Shown here piece by piece: positions 35,073-48,324 of a stretch of 64,000 bases of DNA. Below the pieces are notes generated by a model that made no database searches, was not told where the DNA came from, and saw only the letters and a list, made by a program, of their open reading frames with translations. Position 1 is the first letter of the stretch; every line of letters begins with the position of its first letter. Origin of the DNA: Capronia americana (Eukaryota; Ascomycota; Eurotiomycetes; Chaetothyriales; Herpotrichiellaceae); NCBI GenBank assembly GCA_016110215.1, contig JADWQD010000004.1:3038001-3102000 (forward strand), read 5' to 3'. Both the position numbers and the translations under genes were made by a program.

Positions 35073-35749
35073 CTGGCCGTGGGCTCCCCCCTTGGTTTGA
35101 CAGTGGACATTCAGAGTCACCCATGAAATGCCGTCTGTGCGAACTGTCGATCAATGATTAATAGGTAACCGTCGGTACTCGTATTGATGGCATGGCCACG
35201 TGAGGGTGTGGTTAATCGTCAGTCAAGACTCAAGCCAGCCCGGCGGCCGATCATCCCCGCGAGCGGAAGGTTGCAAAAGGGATCGGCGAGTCGGCAGCGT
35301 GGAAGCTGCTCTCAAGATGAGTTAGCCATTGCGCGCCAATGAAAGGGCATACTTACTCGTATCCTTTTGACCACCGTTGAGCGATCTACGCTGTCGACTC
35401 CGTAGTTTGCTAGGGTCCTTTGGTCGTGCAGGAACAAAGACCATGCCTTGGAAGGAGGCAAACACGATCTGCCGATCTTGATTCTCGCAATCAGACAGTC
35501 CTCGTATTCAGACTACTCGACAGTGAAAGTTTCCCGCGAACTCCTGACGGGCCGCACATGGGAAAGCATGATCGACGGGATGGGAAGTCCGTCCAGAAAT
35601 ATTTCACATGCCTGTCCGCGTCAGGAGATTGATGTTATTGCGAGTTCCCAACATCTGATACTTTCATGCGCAAATGCCATGCATCATGATTTAGGCCCTG
35701 TGTTGCTAAAGTTCGCACTTAACTCAACTCCCAGGACCACTCCAGCCGT

Positions 35750-35768
35750 GGCGGCGGCGGCGGCGGCG
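35750..35768. repeat. (GGC)n trinucleotide repeat
   Basis: About six GGC units in non-coding sequence. Confidence 0.8.
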
Positions 35769-38700
35769 ACACAGTAGAGTTCGACTTGACGGAAATCTGT
35801 CTCTCCACAGCGGGTGTATGGTGTTTTGGATTCCTTTTCCATGGCAGACGGAGTTATTTTCCGACCCCTGGGTGCGTGAAGTGAATTCCGGAAGTGCGTT
35901 CATTTGTTGACTAAAAGTGTTGAGATGGCTGCCATTGATATTCTGGCAAACGTTACGGAGCAAGTTGGAAGAAATCATTTCTGTCATGGTTGGGTGAAGC
36001 AAACGTGGCTTGACTGGCGACTTTTCCACGCGCAAAAGAGCATTTAGGGGATGTGGCTGTTGTTGACTGTTGATTGTGCAATCGCACAATTACATGTACG
36101 TACTTGCACTTCTGCACGGAGCAGACACGACACGGCTTTCATCGGTGTTGATTACTTGAGCCATTCAATCTAACCGTACTCATTGATGTACTACTTGCAC
36201 AGTCATTCAGATGTACTTACGGTTGCCACAAACGGTCCTTCCGCACCTTTTGACGGGCACATGCCGTAGCGTGTAATGTGTGGTTATTTGGCAGGTACCG
36301 GCGATTTTGCGCCACCAAGTTTGAGCCATCTCAGCCTATCCGGCGTATCTGTCCGTTCGAGGCCCACTGAGACTACTTACTTGGAGTGGAACGGCCGTCT
36401 CATTGTTTGTCGAGCATGGGTCCCCGGCCCTGGACTAGGTCCCTCCTTTGTACTAGTCCGTGGGCCTGTATAAGCCCGAACCCGAAAGTATATGCAGTAA
36501 CTAAGGATGTAGTTCTTGCAGGGCACTCGAAGGAGCGCTAGCCGCGCAAATCACGTAAAAAAGTCGTCGTCAACTCATGACGACAAATTAGAAAACCTTT
36601 TCAAAAGACCCTCGAATGTGAGAAATAGTTTCATTTTGCTGACGGACAGACCAAGGCAGACAGACGGACGGAATCGAAGAGGCCGACTGCTGGCAACGTA
36701 ATAATATCGAAGACATGCATGCGCACAAACACAATGCTGCCCCTCGCGTGCCCTCGTCCGTCGACACTCATGCTGAATGGCAAATGGCAATGGCAAAAGC
36801 AATGCGGGGGATCTGGCAATGATTCGAGATTGGTTCGCCAGTCCTACTGGAGACAAAGTCTAGACAGAACTTAACTTGAGACGTCGCTCAATCAAAGATG
36901 CATAAGAAGGGCGCTCGGATGGAGATTGTGCGCAAGTCCACTGGTCACCCTGCAATCACTTGCAGCGGAAGAGCAGCTGTTGTGAAAACTGGCTGCTTCT
37001 GCCGAGATGAACCTGGGGAATGGCGTCGGCTACTAAGTACAGGCTGACCAGCCATCACAGTGTGCAGTGTACGAGTTCCGCATAGTACTTTTGAGGATTC
37101 ACTTTTCTACATGGGTATAGTGCCTAGAATGAGCGCGACAACAATCAGCTCCGAGACGAGGTCCAGGCATTTCAGGACCGTTTTCGAGCGTGTTTTCAGT
37201 CGCGCATCTCAGCAACAACTGATCAACCCTGAAGATGCCGCTACCGCGACGAAACCCCCACCTATGATTTACAAAATAAAGCATCATCAGGCTAGGTGCG
37301 TCCAGCCTGGTGACGAGACGTTGCTCACTGGCGCGGACGGTGACTCCGACAAAATCTGGAACAGCATTCGAAGTGCAGGTACTGTGTATCTTTCCCCCGA
37401 CTGCCTTTTTGCATTGCACGCACCAAAACAAAGGGAAAGCAGACGCGCTCACCCAGAGTCCGTGCTTCTGGTTCGGATGTCGGTCGGCACGACGCAGCTT
37501 CTATTATTAATGCCTCTCCGGACTTGGATCCCTCCGTCTGTGTCACTCGAACGACAAAACCCAACCAGACGGGATTGGAAAGAGTGCAATGACTGCCGCC
37601 CAAAGAGGATGAAGCGTACACAGTAGATAGAATTCCCGTTGAATCTTGAACAAGGCTGAACCCAATGCATGAATGTTGGTCACAGTGGAGGAACGTCGTG
37701 AAGAATTGCCCTTCGGGTAGAGTTCGAGATGAGCGCAAGGGTGAAATAGCCTAGCCCTGCAACCGCAGCAAGAACGCTCCTTAGGCCTGCGCGGATGTGG
37801 ATGTGAAGAACACGGGCGCCAACAAGACGCCAGACAAGTCTTACCACTCTCATTCGCCATGCTTGGTACTCGTACCGAGAGCCCTGGTGGTCGACTGGGG
37901 CCATCATTTGCTAGGTAGGGCTCCTAGGTCATTGGTCGTTTGCAAGCTGTGGTTTCTCGAACACTGCGCATGCTGATTTGTCGTCGCCTTTTCTACAAGC
38001 GGAATGTTAGGACAGTAATTCAGCACCTTTCCAGCCGAAGTCGGTGTAAGTAGCTCTACACACGGCACGAGGATGCAGACGAGAGAGCCAATGGAAGCGC
38101 GAAATATGCTAACAAGAGACGACTGCATTTGCGTCAGCGCTGCACGACAAAAATTCCAGTCATTATTCCAGTCGGTTGAAGACCTTCAACAGGCATCTCA
38201 CGCATGGAGGGTGGAGTTGGCGACTCCTTGATCGAATCACAGTCACCAATAACGATGTCGATCAGAGCTAAATGCAGGATCAACACCGGGCCACACAACG
38301 TTAACCGGTCGTATTACAGGACGGACCTAGGGCTGTTTATGGCATAGCCGCGAGAATGGTGGAATATCGCTTGCCACTGAGCGAGCAGAGCGATGGCATT
38401 GGCGGGTTCTATTGGACCGACGGAGCTCTAAAAAGAGAGGGAAGAGCAGCAGTTGGAAGACCTGATCGAAAGAGGCGGGGGAGACTCTGCCGTTCCTGGG
38501 ATCCGGGATTGGGAAACAGACTGGAGGTTGGCTGTCAAGATTTCGACCAGGGAGTCCAACGTCGAGACCTGCAGGAAAATACCAGCTAGCGTGATTTTGG
38601 ACAGTATTGGTGAAGCTGTGCCGGCAACAGATGTGCTTTCGATCGTGTAGGCATCGACTGATGATGACGAGGAAGAAACAGAGCTAATTTCGCAGCCTGA

Positions 38701-39894
38701 CATGATTTGAGAGGTGAGCAAGAAGGCTTTGGAGGCGTCCAGATCATCTGCCCGTTTGCAGACCGAGTGTGGAGGGATATGTATCCTTTTAATCTTGAAC
38801 TGCATGGCTGAGGCTAGCTTCACTGCAGCACTTTACGCAAACTGCATTGCGTGTGCATGGACTGGGTACGAGTACCGTCTCGAACTGCCTGCCCGCTGAA
38901 AATCCTCGTGAGTGGATTGGGGGGGCTTTATCGCAGGCGGTCTGCAGCCAGGAGTATTGGCACCGGCACTGGCGTGCAGGGGCCACGGGCAGCGCATGTC
39001 GATGATCGCCCGGCGCCGTTGATGAGCAGCTGTTAGGGCGTGTTTCGGGTTCAGGCTCAGATCGGCGGCCACTAAGAAGGCACTGGAAATTGCAGGGATC
39101 TTGCCCACGAGCCATGGACTATTTCACGTGTGCCCACTCAGTCTTCACGAATCTCTAACTTTATTGTTCCGAGCAGTTCATGGGTATACGAATACCTATA
39201 CACCCTCTCTTGTTGCAGGCACTGTAGGTGATCGAAGGCTCCAATGCCTCACCGACAGTGAGGGCGGTGTCATCTTATTCAGCTAGAGATGCAAGCAAGG
39301 AGATTTGAGCTGGGGATGTCTGTCAGACGGTGGAGGCTCTATGAGGTCGATAAGATGGTCTTTGTCGTAACCGTAGAAGACGCGCCTGTTATTAAGTGCT
39401 GAGGCCGCGGATGAGCAAATCAGGCCCTTCTTTTCGCCATGGTTTCGGCCTTGGTCACGCTACTCATTTGCTCATGAGAGCTCACCCAAGTCTCATCGCA
39501 ATCAGTTCCTCGCGTACCTCGTTTTTGCCTGGGATTTCAATGCCATCTTGCCGCTGACCTGGCTCAATCAGACGCTTCAGACCCTGGCCAGCCCTGGTGG
39601 CGACACGCAGTACTAGTTGTCCCCTCTATCCCTACAGCTCTTGTCCCTCTCTTAAAATTCTCTCCCCACACTCGACCTTCACGCGTGAAGTGCACGCCTC
39701 CTGGGCGTCAAGCCTCACCTTTTGACGGCTCCTCTCCTGTCATCACGCTACGGAGTGCATCCGATCTTTCTATCGACATCCGAGACGAACTTCCAACCTT
39801 GACCTCGGTCGGCCGGTCAAATCTCGAACTCATCACCCCTTCCAACTTCCCTGCTACACCTGGTCTCGCTAGCTTCCCTGCTTCCCGCGGCGCC

Positions 39895-42800
39895 ATGGCG
39901 CCCGCTCATCATGGCAAAAAGTACGCCGTTGCTTCGGAGAAATCATCTGGCACTGGCAATTTGAACATGAGGGCTGGCAGTCTGAATCCACACCTGCATC
40001 AATCGACGCCGCAGAACTCACAACAGCAAGCCCAGATGGTCAACGCGCGCAACAATTCTAAGAACAGCGCCCGCCCTGCGCAACAACAGCAACAGAAGCA
40101 GCCCCCTCATCCCAATCTCGCGCAAGCTGTCGCACCAGTACGAAACACCAACTCGAGTCCGGCGGGAGGCACAGGAGCAGGATCTGGTCAAGTTCATGGG
40201 CCCGGAGATCCTAACAACAAGCTACATGTGAGTTTTCCCCATGAGCATTCTTGCCATTTTGCTGCGTCTACCATCATTCACCGTCCAAATACTCGTGGTC
40301 TGTATTGCGCGCATCCCTGGCTGAGGCGCTGAAGCTTTTTTGGCTTTGAGTGCTCCCCTGGCCTCCAATGTGCGCAACGGTGCCCACAATCTCTCCTCCT
40401 TGGCTACGACCCTGGTCCATGTTTCGAGTGGTTCGACCCCTCCCTGGTCTGCATCTGCCAGCCATGATCCTGACCCGGCCGGGCTTGATCTCGGGTCCTG
40501 TTTGGCAGTCGCGCAACTATGATTAGCCCGCTTGTGGCCCCTCTTTCTGCGACCGGCTCTTCAAGCACCAAAAGTGCCAGACGACGCCAACAGTGGACGC
40601 TTGGGCCACTGCTCAATCCCACTATCCACAATTAGCTCGACGCAACCACACAGACTGTCGTGTCGGGCTCCACCGCCGGCACGCCTCCCCTCAAGGCCCA
40701 AGCACTGAAGGTTCCAAACTGCCAGGTTCTCAAGTCGCCCGCCAGAGGCCCCGGTTTTCTTTCTGTCGACATGCCCTTTTAAGCTCCCGCGCCATCGGTC
40801 CACTTGATTTGCACACTACCAGTTTCATCGCGCAAATCCACGCCCACTCACGGTGCCTTCCCCCAGTATCTTTTACAGCGCCCTTGCCCCTCGGCTTTTC
40901 TGGATCATCCTTCTCTGACTCTCGCCAAAACTTGTTCTTTCAATTAACTTCCCAAAGTTGCACCGCCACGTCTGACGTTCGTCCTCTGCATTTGCCATTT
41001 TCGACGTCAAAAGACAAACATCCATACATGCAACGCTGCTCTACATAGGACCGACATATCCCCCCTACCCCAGTCTTTCAACGACAAAGCCCAATTATTC
41101 AAGCATCGACCACCTGGCCCTGTCAACGGTGGACAATTCCGGTACATGGTATGCCTGCCCACAACCATCCATTGTGGCTGCCCCATCTCTTATCACATGC
41201 CCGCGCCTTGACCCCTCCCACACACCCTGGTTTCATGCTTCGAAACCCATCATATCTCATCCCCCAGCGCTCGAGGATCACTCTGCCTATTCTTAAAAGT
41301 TGTACGTCTGCACGCTATTTGATCCCGGTTCTCTCTCGCTGCGCACGACCGACTCGACGCGAATTAAAATCAATATCCCGGGGCACATCGGCTACGGCAC
41401 ATCTCCCCTGGCTACACTAACAGGTACGGCCAACTCTGGACTGCTGGAGCTCACACGTCTTATCTGTCGTCGTGCTTGTTTGCGCATCAGGATCCTCGCT
41501 TCTTACCGAGAAAGATATTCAGGATCCATTGAGATCTCCTCCCTCTCCACCATGGACTGGGGCAGAGGCTCAAACCAATTACGAACCTAGGGTCCAGGGT
41601 CACCATCAATCTAACACTTGACTTTTGACCGGGCTCGTCCCCCATCCTTGTTATTCTTGCCGTGGAGCTCTTGACGCCTTCATGTTCTGTTTGCGATCGA
41701 TACTCTTTTTGCAAACGCTGGCGCTGACATATGGGACTTCCGATGCAGCATCGCACAACACAATCGTATCCGAACGTCGCTCCGTTGCATCACGTCCCGC
41801 ATCAATCGCAGTCGAGAACGTTAAGCGGCAGCCAAAGCACTCAGCAGCCGTATCCGTCACCGAACATCTACACGCCTCAGCCGAGTCTACAATCGCCATT
41901 TCTCACTAGCCAGGCGCAATTCCAGGCGCAACAGGCGCCGGCAGAAACGCCGAATTTCTACCCCCCGGCTCAGAGTCCTCGAAGCCAGCATAGCGGTGCT
42001 GGAACTTACTATTCCACGGGTAAGCTGGTAACTCAGGAATCGTAGCCTCAGTGAGCTGATCAAGTAGCAGAGAAATCTGAGCCTATGGCAGCAACCGCCG
42101 CCATGCAGAGGCCTTATCCTCCCATCTACCACACTCCACAGTCCAACTCTCCTGCTTCAGTAACCTCTCCCCAGACTCATGATCCCGCAAGGCCGATGTA
42201 TGGCCAACCAGGCTCGCAATTGAACCAACCAGCGATGTATGGCTATCAATATGGGATGAACGCTGTGCACCAGCCCAACTATGGGCAGCACCATCCACAG
42301 GCACAGCAACATCAGATGAATTCCCAGTCGATGCTAGCATCCTATCAATCGGCGGCCCCGCAGATGCCACAAAGCCAAGTCAATTCACATCACCCCACCG
42401 TTTCGAGTAGTCCGAGGTTGAAGTCCGAACAGAATCAACATTACCAACTGAAACCTGAGCAGAGTCAGCTTAAATATGAGCAGAGCCAGGCCTATCAGCA
42501 AGCCCCTCAATCCCGAGCGGGATTGCTGCAACAACAACAGCAGCAGCAACAGCAGCATACTACTCCGATTTCCCAACCAACATCCTTGCCCCAGCAACAA
42601 CAATCCCAGCAGCCACCGCAAACACAACAACCGCAGGTGCCGCAAGCTCAACAACAATTGCAGCATCAGCAGCAGCAGCAAAATCCAAATCTACCGCCCG
42701 GCTCGAATGCCGCCCCTGGGCCGATTCCCGCAACAACGCCCTTGGTGGTACGGCAAGACGGAAACGGGGTCCAGTGGATTGCTTTCGAGTATTCTAGAGA

Positions 42801-44270
42801 CCGCGTCAAGATGGAGTATACCATCCGGTGCGACGTTGAGTCCGTCGATGCCAACGCCCTATCACAAGAGTTCAAATCGGAAAACTGTGTATATCCACGA
42901 GCTTGTGTGCCGAAAGAACAGTACAAGGGTAATCGGTTGAACTACGAGACAGATTGCAATCAAGTGGGCTGGGCACTGGCGCAGCTGAACCCATGTCTTC
43001 GGGGTAAGAGAGGCTTGATCCAGAGGGCAGTAGACAGCTGGAGGAACAGCAACCAAGATCCGCGATTGAGAAGTCGTCGAGTCAGGCGACAAGCAAAGAT
43101 CAATAACAGGTCAAAACTGACGGCTTCGGCTTCGGCCCAAGCACCTGGGTCAGGTGGTCAAGTTTCGACAGGGCTTCCTGGTCCAAATACAATGGCAGCT
43201 CCCACCGCTAGGCCATCCGGTGCCCTGCCAAATGCACAGTCTCAGATCCTGCATCATCCCCAGGATGTGTCTCCTACAGGGCATGAGAATGTCGGAGGTA
43301 CGTGGACACAGGCTGTCGCGCCTCGTAACCCTCGTTATCCGCGATCTTGGATTATAGGATGACTGACTATTCGCAGCTCCCACATACAACCCTGCACAAC
43401 AAGCCTACCGACAGAACTCGGTGGCTCAACATATGGCAAGCCCAAGCGAATTACGCCAGAGCCACCACTTCACCGGATATCCGAGTTACGCAACTTCCCT
43501 GGCTCCATCGATGGGACCATCTATGGCTCCCGCCATGCAACCCGGACTACATCATCTCGGACGGCCCGGCGGGACAGCCGCGATGGCTTCGAAGGACCAA
43601 GACGAGAAGGATGAGGAGGATAACGCTCTGTTCGGGGAGCTACCCGAGGGCAAACGACGGAAGTTCATCCTTGTCGAGGACACCCAGAAAAACGCCCGTG
43701 TTCGAGTCAAGGTCACTCTGGATGAGATCGAAATGAGCGAGATTCCCGATTCCTACCGCAAGCAAAACTCTGTGTTTCCGCGCGCATATTTCCCGGTTCA
43801 GATGCAAGCAGCTTCCGAGGCGACAGGAGGAGATCGTTTCGTGGAAGAAGGAGACGAAGTGGATGACGGCGTGCCAACCCTTGGGAAGACATCTGTTTCC
43901 GTCCGGACAAGTGACGGGGAGGCCGAGGTTCATGTGCCCCAAATCTCCAAGAGCAAGCGTGGCCGGGAACAGAAGATGAATGAACTTGGATATCGCATGG
44001 CTTGGGGACAAGGTCGCGTGTTCTCAGGCAGACCGATCTTCCTTGCACGAGCACGTAAGTTTTGCTACATGTCGAAATTTTCCGATAGGCCCTGACACTT
44101 GCGCAGTCGACTCTTATCGGAGCAGGCAACGAAGTGCTCTCCTTGCCGTTGGTTCGGAACCATCGACCGTTCCAGCTCACCTCGAAACTCGACCCGGAAA
44201 GAGAAAATGGCTTGAAAGAACAAGAGCCGTAACGTCGGCACCAACGCCGCCCAACCCTACTGCCGACTAG
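39895..44270 (+). CDS. Gln-rich DUF8032-like protein, probable transcription regulator, 890 aa
   Basis: Five exons: 39895-40227, 41749-42019, 42071-43297, 43377-44054 and 44107-44270. Introns are 1521, 51, 79 and 52 nt. The ATG at 39895 sits in GCGCCATGG. The first join (KLH to HRTTQ, phase 0) uses a GTGAGT donor and a GATGCAG acceptor with GCTGAC about 20 nt before it. Residues 1-430 are Gln/Pro/Ser-rich with poly-Gln runs. The conserved core (about 431-545) includes WIAFEYSRDRVKMEYTIRCD, ENCVYPRA and GWALAQLNPCLRGKRGLIQR, which I associate with fungal DUF8032. A second module (about 702-757; KFILVEDTQKNARVRVKV, SVFPRAYFPVQ) resembles the core in layout. The C-terminus is basic. The composition fits a nuclear regulator. 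An alternative model starts inside intron 1 at ATG 41731. Confidence 0.82.
40228..41748 (+). other. 1521-nt candidate first intron of the DUF8032 gene
   Basis: GTGAGT donor and CAG acceptor with a canonical branch site keep the frame. The sequence is C/T-rich, with stops in all three frames, and resembles an untranslated leader. It may also hold an alternative promoter for a transcript starting at ATG 41731. Confidence 0.6.
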
Positions 44271-46108
44271 ACCACCCATTGCCAAATCATCCGACGCGTG
44301 GCTTGCGTTGCCCGACAATGTCGAAAAGCAGCACAGCCTCGAGCTTGTACATTATTCCGAGTTCCTCCAGTTGACCAACTGTACAATCACCTTCGCAAGC
44401 CGCAAAACCTGGGTTGTTGCTGTACGCGACTTCGGGTTGGGATGACACCGCCCGTCCTATGTTGCGACAGACGACTGTGCGACTGCCAACTCTTGTAACT
44501 CCACAAACGCGCAACATGATTTATGTCAACATTCATATGGGCCTATAGAGGCCGGCACGAAGGCTTTCGTGTCCTTCACTTCACGGGCTTAGGGCTTTCA
44601 GGCCCTAGCGTGCAGAGATCTTCCAGGCGAAAGGTCTCTTGCTTATGGATATCCCGTTGCTTATTCTCACTTTATGCAAGGAATTGCACCGGGTCATTGG
44701 TGGAATATGAGATGGATCCTTGTTTCATTGCAAAAATTCACTTCGATGATGCGGAGGCGTCAATTCGCCCTCGCATCCATTCTACTTTTCACCTCGGGCT
44801 TCGATTCTTGGATGTCAGGGTTTTGAGCGACGGCCTCTTGTGCAGAATGTCAGCATACGTACATGACGCTGCACTGTTTGTGTTTTTGTATAGTTGGGAA
44901 GAGCCTCGGCCGGGAAGGCTCATTGGGTTGGGACAGCCATGACCGGGATGGTCAACAGGAATGGGACAGGCGAGCCCGGCCAAGACGAACATTCTCAGGC
45001 CGGTGAGGACACGGCCATTGATTCAGGAAACAGAAGGGGAGGGGGGAAGGCGCTTCTTTTCACCTTGGATGGATTACGATAACTTTCTTCTGTGAATACT
45101 CTTGATTCCCCCATGGGCGGATTTGTTTGATTTGGATGGGATTCAACGGGATTCGATGGGACTTTGTAGCCCGGCGAGGCAGGCAGGCAGGTAGGCAGGC
45201 ATACCACATCATATGCATGGCCACGAATGAGCGGGTAGGACTTGGCACAATAGCGCGAGATCAACAAGGCGGACGGGGGGAGGATTGATTTTTGATATGG
45301 AAGATCCGGGAAGCGGGACGGATGTAGGATGGGATGTAGGATTGGGCAACGGGAATGAGTGACCTCTTGTCTTCTTCCATCCGGTAGATAGGTCGCCGGG
45401 ACATACAAACACAACGAAGAATTGGACATTTCATTCCATTCTAAGTCTTCTGCATACAGCCCTTCCGCAAATTCCGTTCCTCCGTGGAAAACGGCGTCGG
45501 TCGCATAGACGGTGAAAAACATCGACTCGAATCTGGACCATTCATTCCGCTCGCATTATTTTATGTATCGGTTCAAGCAGGTCATGCCATGCCATGCGAC
45601 CGGTCGGATAATGACAGCATTTGTCTGGATGTGTGGCATCGTCCATATTTTGACTTCATATACCGCTCTAGCACTGTACCGCTGTGCCCGTACCGTACCC
45701 ATATATTCGTGTTCTGTACTGTTGTTATTTATCATGCCAGTAATGTACATATATCCTGATCCAACTCGTTCCTGCATGGCATCAATATGGTTTGACGACC
45801 CGTGCAAACCAACTTTTGTACCGACCCAGACCGTTCAAAACCCCGAATCCGCATCGTGAGGGCGGAAAGATACGTGATACGCGCTTTCTCGATCATCGTG
45901 TCCAATGGGAATGCGATGGGTGACCGCCCAGAAGGGAAGACCGTAGATTGACTGACCCCCTCTCAATCCAATGCTTTGGCAGCCACTAATTCCCCACATC
46001 GTGCAAAAAGGCTTGCTCTGGAACAAGCACCGAAAAGAATCACAAGATACAGAATTGTCCAAAAATGCAAACCGCCGTAATCAATGCAGTGTGGCAGGGC
46101 GATCCAAA
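44271..46108. other. 1.8-kb convergent intergenic region
   Basis: Lies between the 3' ends of the DUF8032 gene (+) and the GH17 gene (-). Short ORFs only (for example 44523-44942 plus, 139 aa, unrecognised). A GGCA repeat lies at 45177-45200. It is unusually long for a convergent spacer and could include a long 3' UTR. Confidence 0.45.
45177..45200. repeat. (AGGC)n microsatellite
   Basis: Run of AGGC units with one AGGT. Confidence 0.75.
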
Positions 46109-48324
46109 TCATGATCCAACAGTTTTCCCATCGCAATCAGGAATCTTCAAGCCAGGCTTGAGATTCCTGGCTGGGTCCATAAGACCCCATTTATCTTCCC
46201 ATTGTTGGGTGTCGGTATTGTAGATGACTTTCCAAGGCTCGTCGAATGCTTCAAACCTACATCACAAAGTCAGAGACCAAAGCGACGTTAATGATGATAT
46301 GCGACTTACCAAAAGTATTCCGTACCGTTTTGCATTGCTTGGCACACCCAATTGTCCATGAACGTGTTCATGCCATCAACGCCGGCGACAGAGCCGCTTT
46401 GCCCCGGCTGACAGGATCCATCAGTACCGCCGCAATCTTTGCCACCTCCACTAGGCCAACCAGTCTCGCTGATGAGTTGCTTGACGTTGGGCATGCCTTG
46501 GGTCAAGACAACGTCGTGGTTCTGCCAGAAATCCCAAGTCCAGCTGGCAGCGACCTCTGCCGTCACACCAGCAAAGAACGGATGGATGTTGGACATGACG
46601 TAGTCGACAACCTGCACCAGTTGAGCGTTCCAATTGTCGCCGAGATCAGACGTCGCAATAGGCAGATCATAGCCGAGGGACTTGAACTTCGTTCGGACAT
46701 CACCTAGGTAAGTGATCAATTCCTGCTCAGACTGTGCCTTGTCTTCGCCCGCACGATAGAGCGCCTCGTTGCCGACGATAACGCCTTTGAAGATGGAGAG
46801 ATCTTTGGTATCCGCCAGGATCTTGTACATCTGGTCGAGCTGGCGGTCGATGGTGGTCTGATTGGTATCGATCCACACACCCATCCACACCTTCATGTCG
46901 GTGAGCTCCAGCTTGTCTATCGCATGAAGCACCATCTCGGTCTGATTGCAGTCGGTGCCATAAAGTCGAACGACGTTGGTAAGTTGTGACAAGACGGCCA
47001 TGTCGCGGGTGATGTTGTTTTGCGACGGAGGATAGGTGAGACACAGCGGATACTGGGTACCCCAGGGAGTGTAATCCATTCCATGAAATACTTTGTGGAG
47101 GTCCTTATTGTTCATGAGAGCTTGAATTTCCGCCGAGTTCTTGTCAAGGTCTCCGTTGGCTGCGGTGTCCGAGGCAGCATTGTTAGTGTCGCCGCTGGAG
47201 GAGCCACTGGAGCCTGAATCGTCCGAGTTCTTGTTCCCCAGCAAACCACCCACGATTCCTGCCACGATGGCGATGACGATGACAAGGCCGATGGCAATGC
47301 CCACCCACAGCTTCATTTTCCTTTTCCCTCTGGTTTGCTCTGACAGCCACTGACTCTTTTCAGGCTGAGGAGGTCCATTAATCGCGTTATATGTGCCGCT
47401 GGGAGTATGGTTTTTCGCTTTGCGGCCAAAGAGTCCACCTAGAAAACCCGCGGTACCAGCGGCAGCGGCGGGGGCGGCCGAACCCCTGCCAGCGTCCCTT
47501 TGCTGGCCCGGAGGCGGGAAACCATCGTCGCCGTCATCGAGTATATTGTTTGGGTTGATACTCGCTTGATTCATTAGGCCTGCAGGGTTGCTCGACTGGT
47601 AAGGAAGGTCGTGGTAGCTTTGATAGGACAGAGGTTGACTCGAATTGGAGTGATATTCTTCCAGAGGGATGCCTCTGCCGGAGTATGCAGACGATCTGGG
47701 ACCGGAAGGAGTAGGAGATGATCTGCCAGGTGTGGCAGCGCCCTGGGCAAGCGCGAACGTCGAGCCGTAGGACGTTCTATCTGGCAGCCGCGAGGGAGAT
47801 GGCTGTGGGTAGGGAGCATAGGACTGGGGGTATGAACGGGCAGGCTCAAGACCGCTCTCGCGAGCATTGAGTCCGCCTCCTGCACCGTAATTGTCCATCC
47901 CTGTGGTCACGTCTGCGTAGGGTCGGTAAAGCTGAGGGTCGTCTCTTGAAAGTCGGTTCGGACTGGCTCTGTGAGGGGGAGGAGGGGGAGCGCCGAAGTC
48001 GTCGGCGCTTGTAGGCACGGATTGTCTTGCAAGGGCTCTGGGAGGGGAGAGGTCGCTAAGGAGATGTGTGTCTTGAGGAACAGCCCGCCGACGCGGCGAC
48101 GAAGGAGGAGAGAGTTGCTGACTGCGACCTGGAGAGGCGGAGGCGTATCTAGGCGGCGGAGACGTAAAGTCTCTGGCGAGTGGATCCTGGTATGGCTGTT
48201 GTTGGTAGGGTGTGTAAGACTGAGGCGGGTGTTCCTGTGCCTGCGCCTGAGCCTGCCGTGCCTGTGGATTCAGAGTGTGGTCATCTTGAGGCTCGAACGA
48301 GAAGTTCCTTCCGCCGTTGGACAT
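46109..48324 (-). CDS. btgC: GH17 endo-1,3-beta-glucanase, BtgC-like type II membrane protein, 720 aa
   Basis: Two exons, 48324-46310 and 46256-46109, with a 53-nt intron (GTAAGT donor, GATGTAG acceptor). The join restores the conserved GH17 ending YFWFEAFDEPWK. The start at 48324 gives MSNGGRNFSFEPQ. A 335-residue Pro/Ser/Gln-rich cytosolic part comes first, then one membrane segment (about 336-361, KLWVGIAIGLVIVIAIVAG). A Ser/Asp-rich stalk and the GH17 barrel follow. Catalytic residues are visible: GVIVGNEALYR (acid/base Glu, about 516) and LISETGWPS (nucleophile Glu, about 619). It cleaves beta-1,3-glucan at the cell surface and is expected to act in wall remodelling. The cytosolic part has repeated YxPYxQ-like motifs. 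Confidence 0.93.

Larger units (their letters stand above)
33482..39894. other. 6.4-kb region without a convincing gene, upstream of the DUF8032 gene
   Basis: The longest gene-free stretch in the window. ORFs are short and overlapping. The least implausible are 37111-37626 plus (171 aa from its first ATG) and 38428-38823 minus (131 aa), neither recognisable. It contains three exact TACTCCGTA sites (34617, 34752, 35064), tetranucleotide repeats near 34901-34923, and a GGC trinucleotide tract at 35750-35768. The final 300 nt (39600-39894) is C/T-rich, like a 5' leader. The best reading is a large regulatory region. Confidence 0.45.

Noticed and set aside
34498..35154. 218-aa minus ORF in the gene-free region
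   Set aside because: No recognisable motif, Cys/Arg-rich random-looking composition, overlapped by plus ORFs of equal quality.
37111..37626. 171-aa plus ORF
   Set aside because: No family, no splice or promoter support, overlapping minus ORFs; could be an orphan gene but cannot be supported.
40593..41420. ORFs inside the large DUF8032 intron
   Set aside because: Short, in several frames, C/T-driven composition; no continuity with the flanking exons.
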